Source: Zarea fungicola
Lineage: Eukaryota > Ascomycota > Sordariomycetes > Hypocreales > Cordycipitaceae
Direction of reading: 5' to 3'
Assembly: GCA_900169235.1 (NCBI GenBank)
Contig: FWCC01000122.1
Coordinates: 1-64,000 of the forward strand
Length of the DNA stretch: 64,000 nt
Shown here: positions 62,842 through 64,000 of the stretch, piece by piece
How the letters are laid out: every line of letters begins with the position of its first letter
Numbering within the stretch: position 1 is the first letter of the stretch
The notes under the pieces: generated by a model
Database searches by the model: none
What the model was told of the DNA's origin: nothing
What the model saw: the letters and a program-made list of their open reading frames with translations, nothing else
Position numbers and translations under genes: made by a program

Positions 62842-64000
62842 TCAGTCGAGACACACGGATGTGACTTGAGCGATGAGACTTCCTACATCGCCGACAAACA
62901 CTCCCGGGATATACTCAAAGACATCCCTGCTCTGATATTGTGCGAGCGCAGGAGCGCCAATGTTCCACCGAATACTCCCCGACACAGCGATAAAAGATAT
63001 ATTCCCTGCATCCAGTCCCTCCCTACAGGGATAAAAGTTGCCATGCTGTGTGCTTATGGCGTTGAGGCTTCCCTTGTATCCATGGTTAAAGAGCCTCTGC
63101 GCCGCCGCGATCCCCACCGGCTCCTCACCGGCATCGCCCTTGCCCGCGGTAAACTTTGTCCACCGGCGGATAAACTCGGCCGCCTCCTCACTCAAGGGTT
63201 CCACAGCCAACCTAAGCATGTTATCCAGGTAGAGCGTTCCCGCCTCAAAGTGGCCTGGTTGTGATTCGCCCCAGTTGTGCCGCGCAAAGACGACGGGCAA
63301 GTCGTCATTTCCATTGCTAACAGGCCGCCAACGCATTTGTGCATCCCTCGGCGTGAGCGAGTAGATGAAAGAAAAGTCGCCCTTTCGCTCGCACAGCGTC
63401 ATGAACGCCTCGCACGCCGAGGAGCCGGGCACCGCGGCGCTGGCGGGGTCGGTGGTGATGGCTCCAATCATCGCGTAGAAATGGTCGTCGGCGCGCTCCT
63501 GCGTGCGCTTCTCCATCATTGTCATGACCTGCAGGGCGGAGCGCGTGTGGTAGCTGGCAACCGCCGAGTCGGCGAGCATGTCCTCGAGGTCGTCGAGGCG
63601 TGGGTATTGTGTGCGCGCCTCGGGGCCGAGCTTGGACAGGACATGACCGAGGGGCGACAGGAGCTCGAGAAAGTCGATGATGGGGCACGTGTCGGTGCCT
63701 GTCTCTGCAGTAGCGGCCGTAAAGACAATGGTCTTGCTGTTGGCGGCTTCCTGGTACGTCCATGCCCTCGATGACCACTCCTCGCGCTCTAGAGCGGCGA
63801 GGTGCTCGGTGCGCAGCAGCTCGTCGGGTTCGCTGCGAATGTGTCGCAATGCAGGCGCGGCGGCATTGGAGAGCACGACAATAACATCCTGGGCGCGAGA
63901 GTAGATATAGCCCATACTCTCCAGCGTGGTGGCGCGCAGCAGCGGCTCATCCTGGCCGGGCACGCAAAACGCATCAATCCAGAGTGCCTCGCATGCGGGC
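62842..64000 (-). CDS. HET-related protein, truncated by the window end
   Basis: C-terminal part of a protein related to fungal heterokaryon-incompatibility (HET) domain proteins. The open frame runs to the window edge, so the start is missing. The visible part starts ACEALWIDAFCVPGQDEPLL, then MGYIYSRAQDVIVVLS and EREEWSSRAWTYQEAANSKTI, which follow the HET-domain order (WIDA.C, IY..A, R.WT.QE). About 385 residues are visible, without introns in this part. The remaining region (YHTRSALQVMTMMEKRTQERADDHFYAMIGA and onward) is typical of this group. Family members often trigger cell death in self/non-self recognition; for this gene that is only inferred. Confidence 0.75.
   Translation of the reverse strand, partial: PACEALWIDAFCVPGQDEPLLRATTLESMGYIYSRAQDVIVVLSNAAAPALRHIRSEPDELLRTEHLAALEREEWSSRAWTYQEAANSKTIVFTAATAETGTDTCPIIDFLELLSPLGHVLSKLGPEARTQYPRLDDLEDMLADSAVASYHTRSALQVMTMMEKRTQERADDHFYAMIGAITTDPASAAVPGSSACEAFMTLCERKGDFSFIYSLTPRDAQMRWRPVSNGNDDLPVVFARHNWGESQPGHFEAGTLYLDNMLRLAVEPLSEEAAEFIRRWTKFTAGKGDAGEEPVGIAAAQRLFNHGYKGSLNAISTQHGNFYPCREGLDAGNISFIAVSGSIRWNIGAPALAQYQSRDVFEYIPGVFVGDVGSLIAQVTSVCLD

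Overview
The window is nuclear DNA from a filamentous ascomycete, most likely a Sordariomycete and probably of the order Hypocreales. The evidence is the many short introns (about 45-95 nt, GT...CTAAC-like branch site...AG), the gene families present (Clr5, HET-related, grainyhead/CP2 of the CSP-2 type, Ssr4, bacterial-type GH15, KRE9/KNH-like and GPI-anchored surface proteins), and the absence of bacterial signals such as operons or Shine-Dalgarno sites. The taxonomic placement is inference; no marker gene was compared. I recognise 26 protein genes, one further conserved gene of unknown role whose 5' end is uncertain, and one tRNA. Exon limits were worked out by hand from splice signals and reading frame.

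Left part (1-16.4 kb): translation factor eIF2B epsilon (+), a HAD-type RNA-repair-like protein with an RGG tail (-), a GNAT acetyltransferase (+), a CSP-2/grainyhead transcription factor (-) with a very long upstream region, and a DHA1-type drug exporter (-). A 3.1 kb gene-poor stretch follows, containing only tRNA-Arg(ACG).

Middle part (19.5-42.5 kb): a GH18 chitinase and a KRE9-like GPI protein lie tail to tail. Then come the SWI/SNF-RSC subunit Ssr4 (-), an RBM42-like RNA-binding protein (+), an SLC35C2-like transporter (-), and a divergent accessory pair: an unknown protein with one C-terminal membrane segment and a trypsin-like protein with a terminal CCHH motif. A permease of the allantoate/nicotinate type, a GH15 glucoamylase/trehalase-like enzyme, a cysteine-rich GPI surface protein and a type II haloacid dehalogenase follow.

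Right part (44.8-64 kb): a Clr5-domain protein, an F420-reductase-like NADP oxidoreductase, a PhoD-like phosphatase, mitochondrial P5C dehydrogenase (proline catabolism), a fungal protein of unknown function, a small HIT-family gene split over three short exons, a bHLH transcription factor, the GPI-lipid remodelling factor Per1, a beta-hydroxyacid-dehydrogenase-like protein behind a minisatellite, and a HET-related gene cut by the window end.

The genes do not form one pathway. Core housekeeping genes (GCD6, ssr4, RBM42-like, PER1, PUT2) are mixed with cell-surface genes and possible self/non-self or defence genes. The most unusual gene is the trypsin-like plus CCHH protein at 31416-34223 with its divergent partner.
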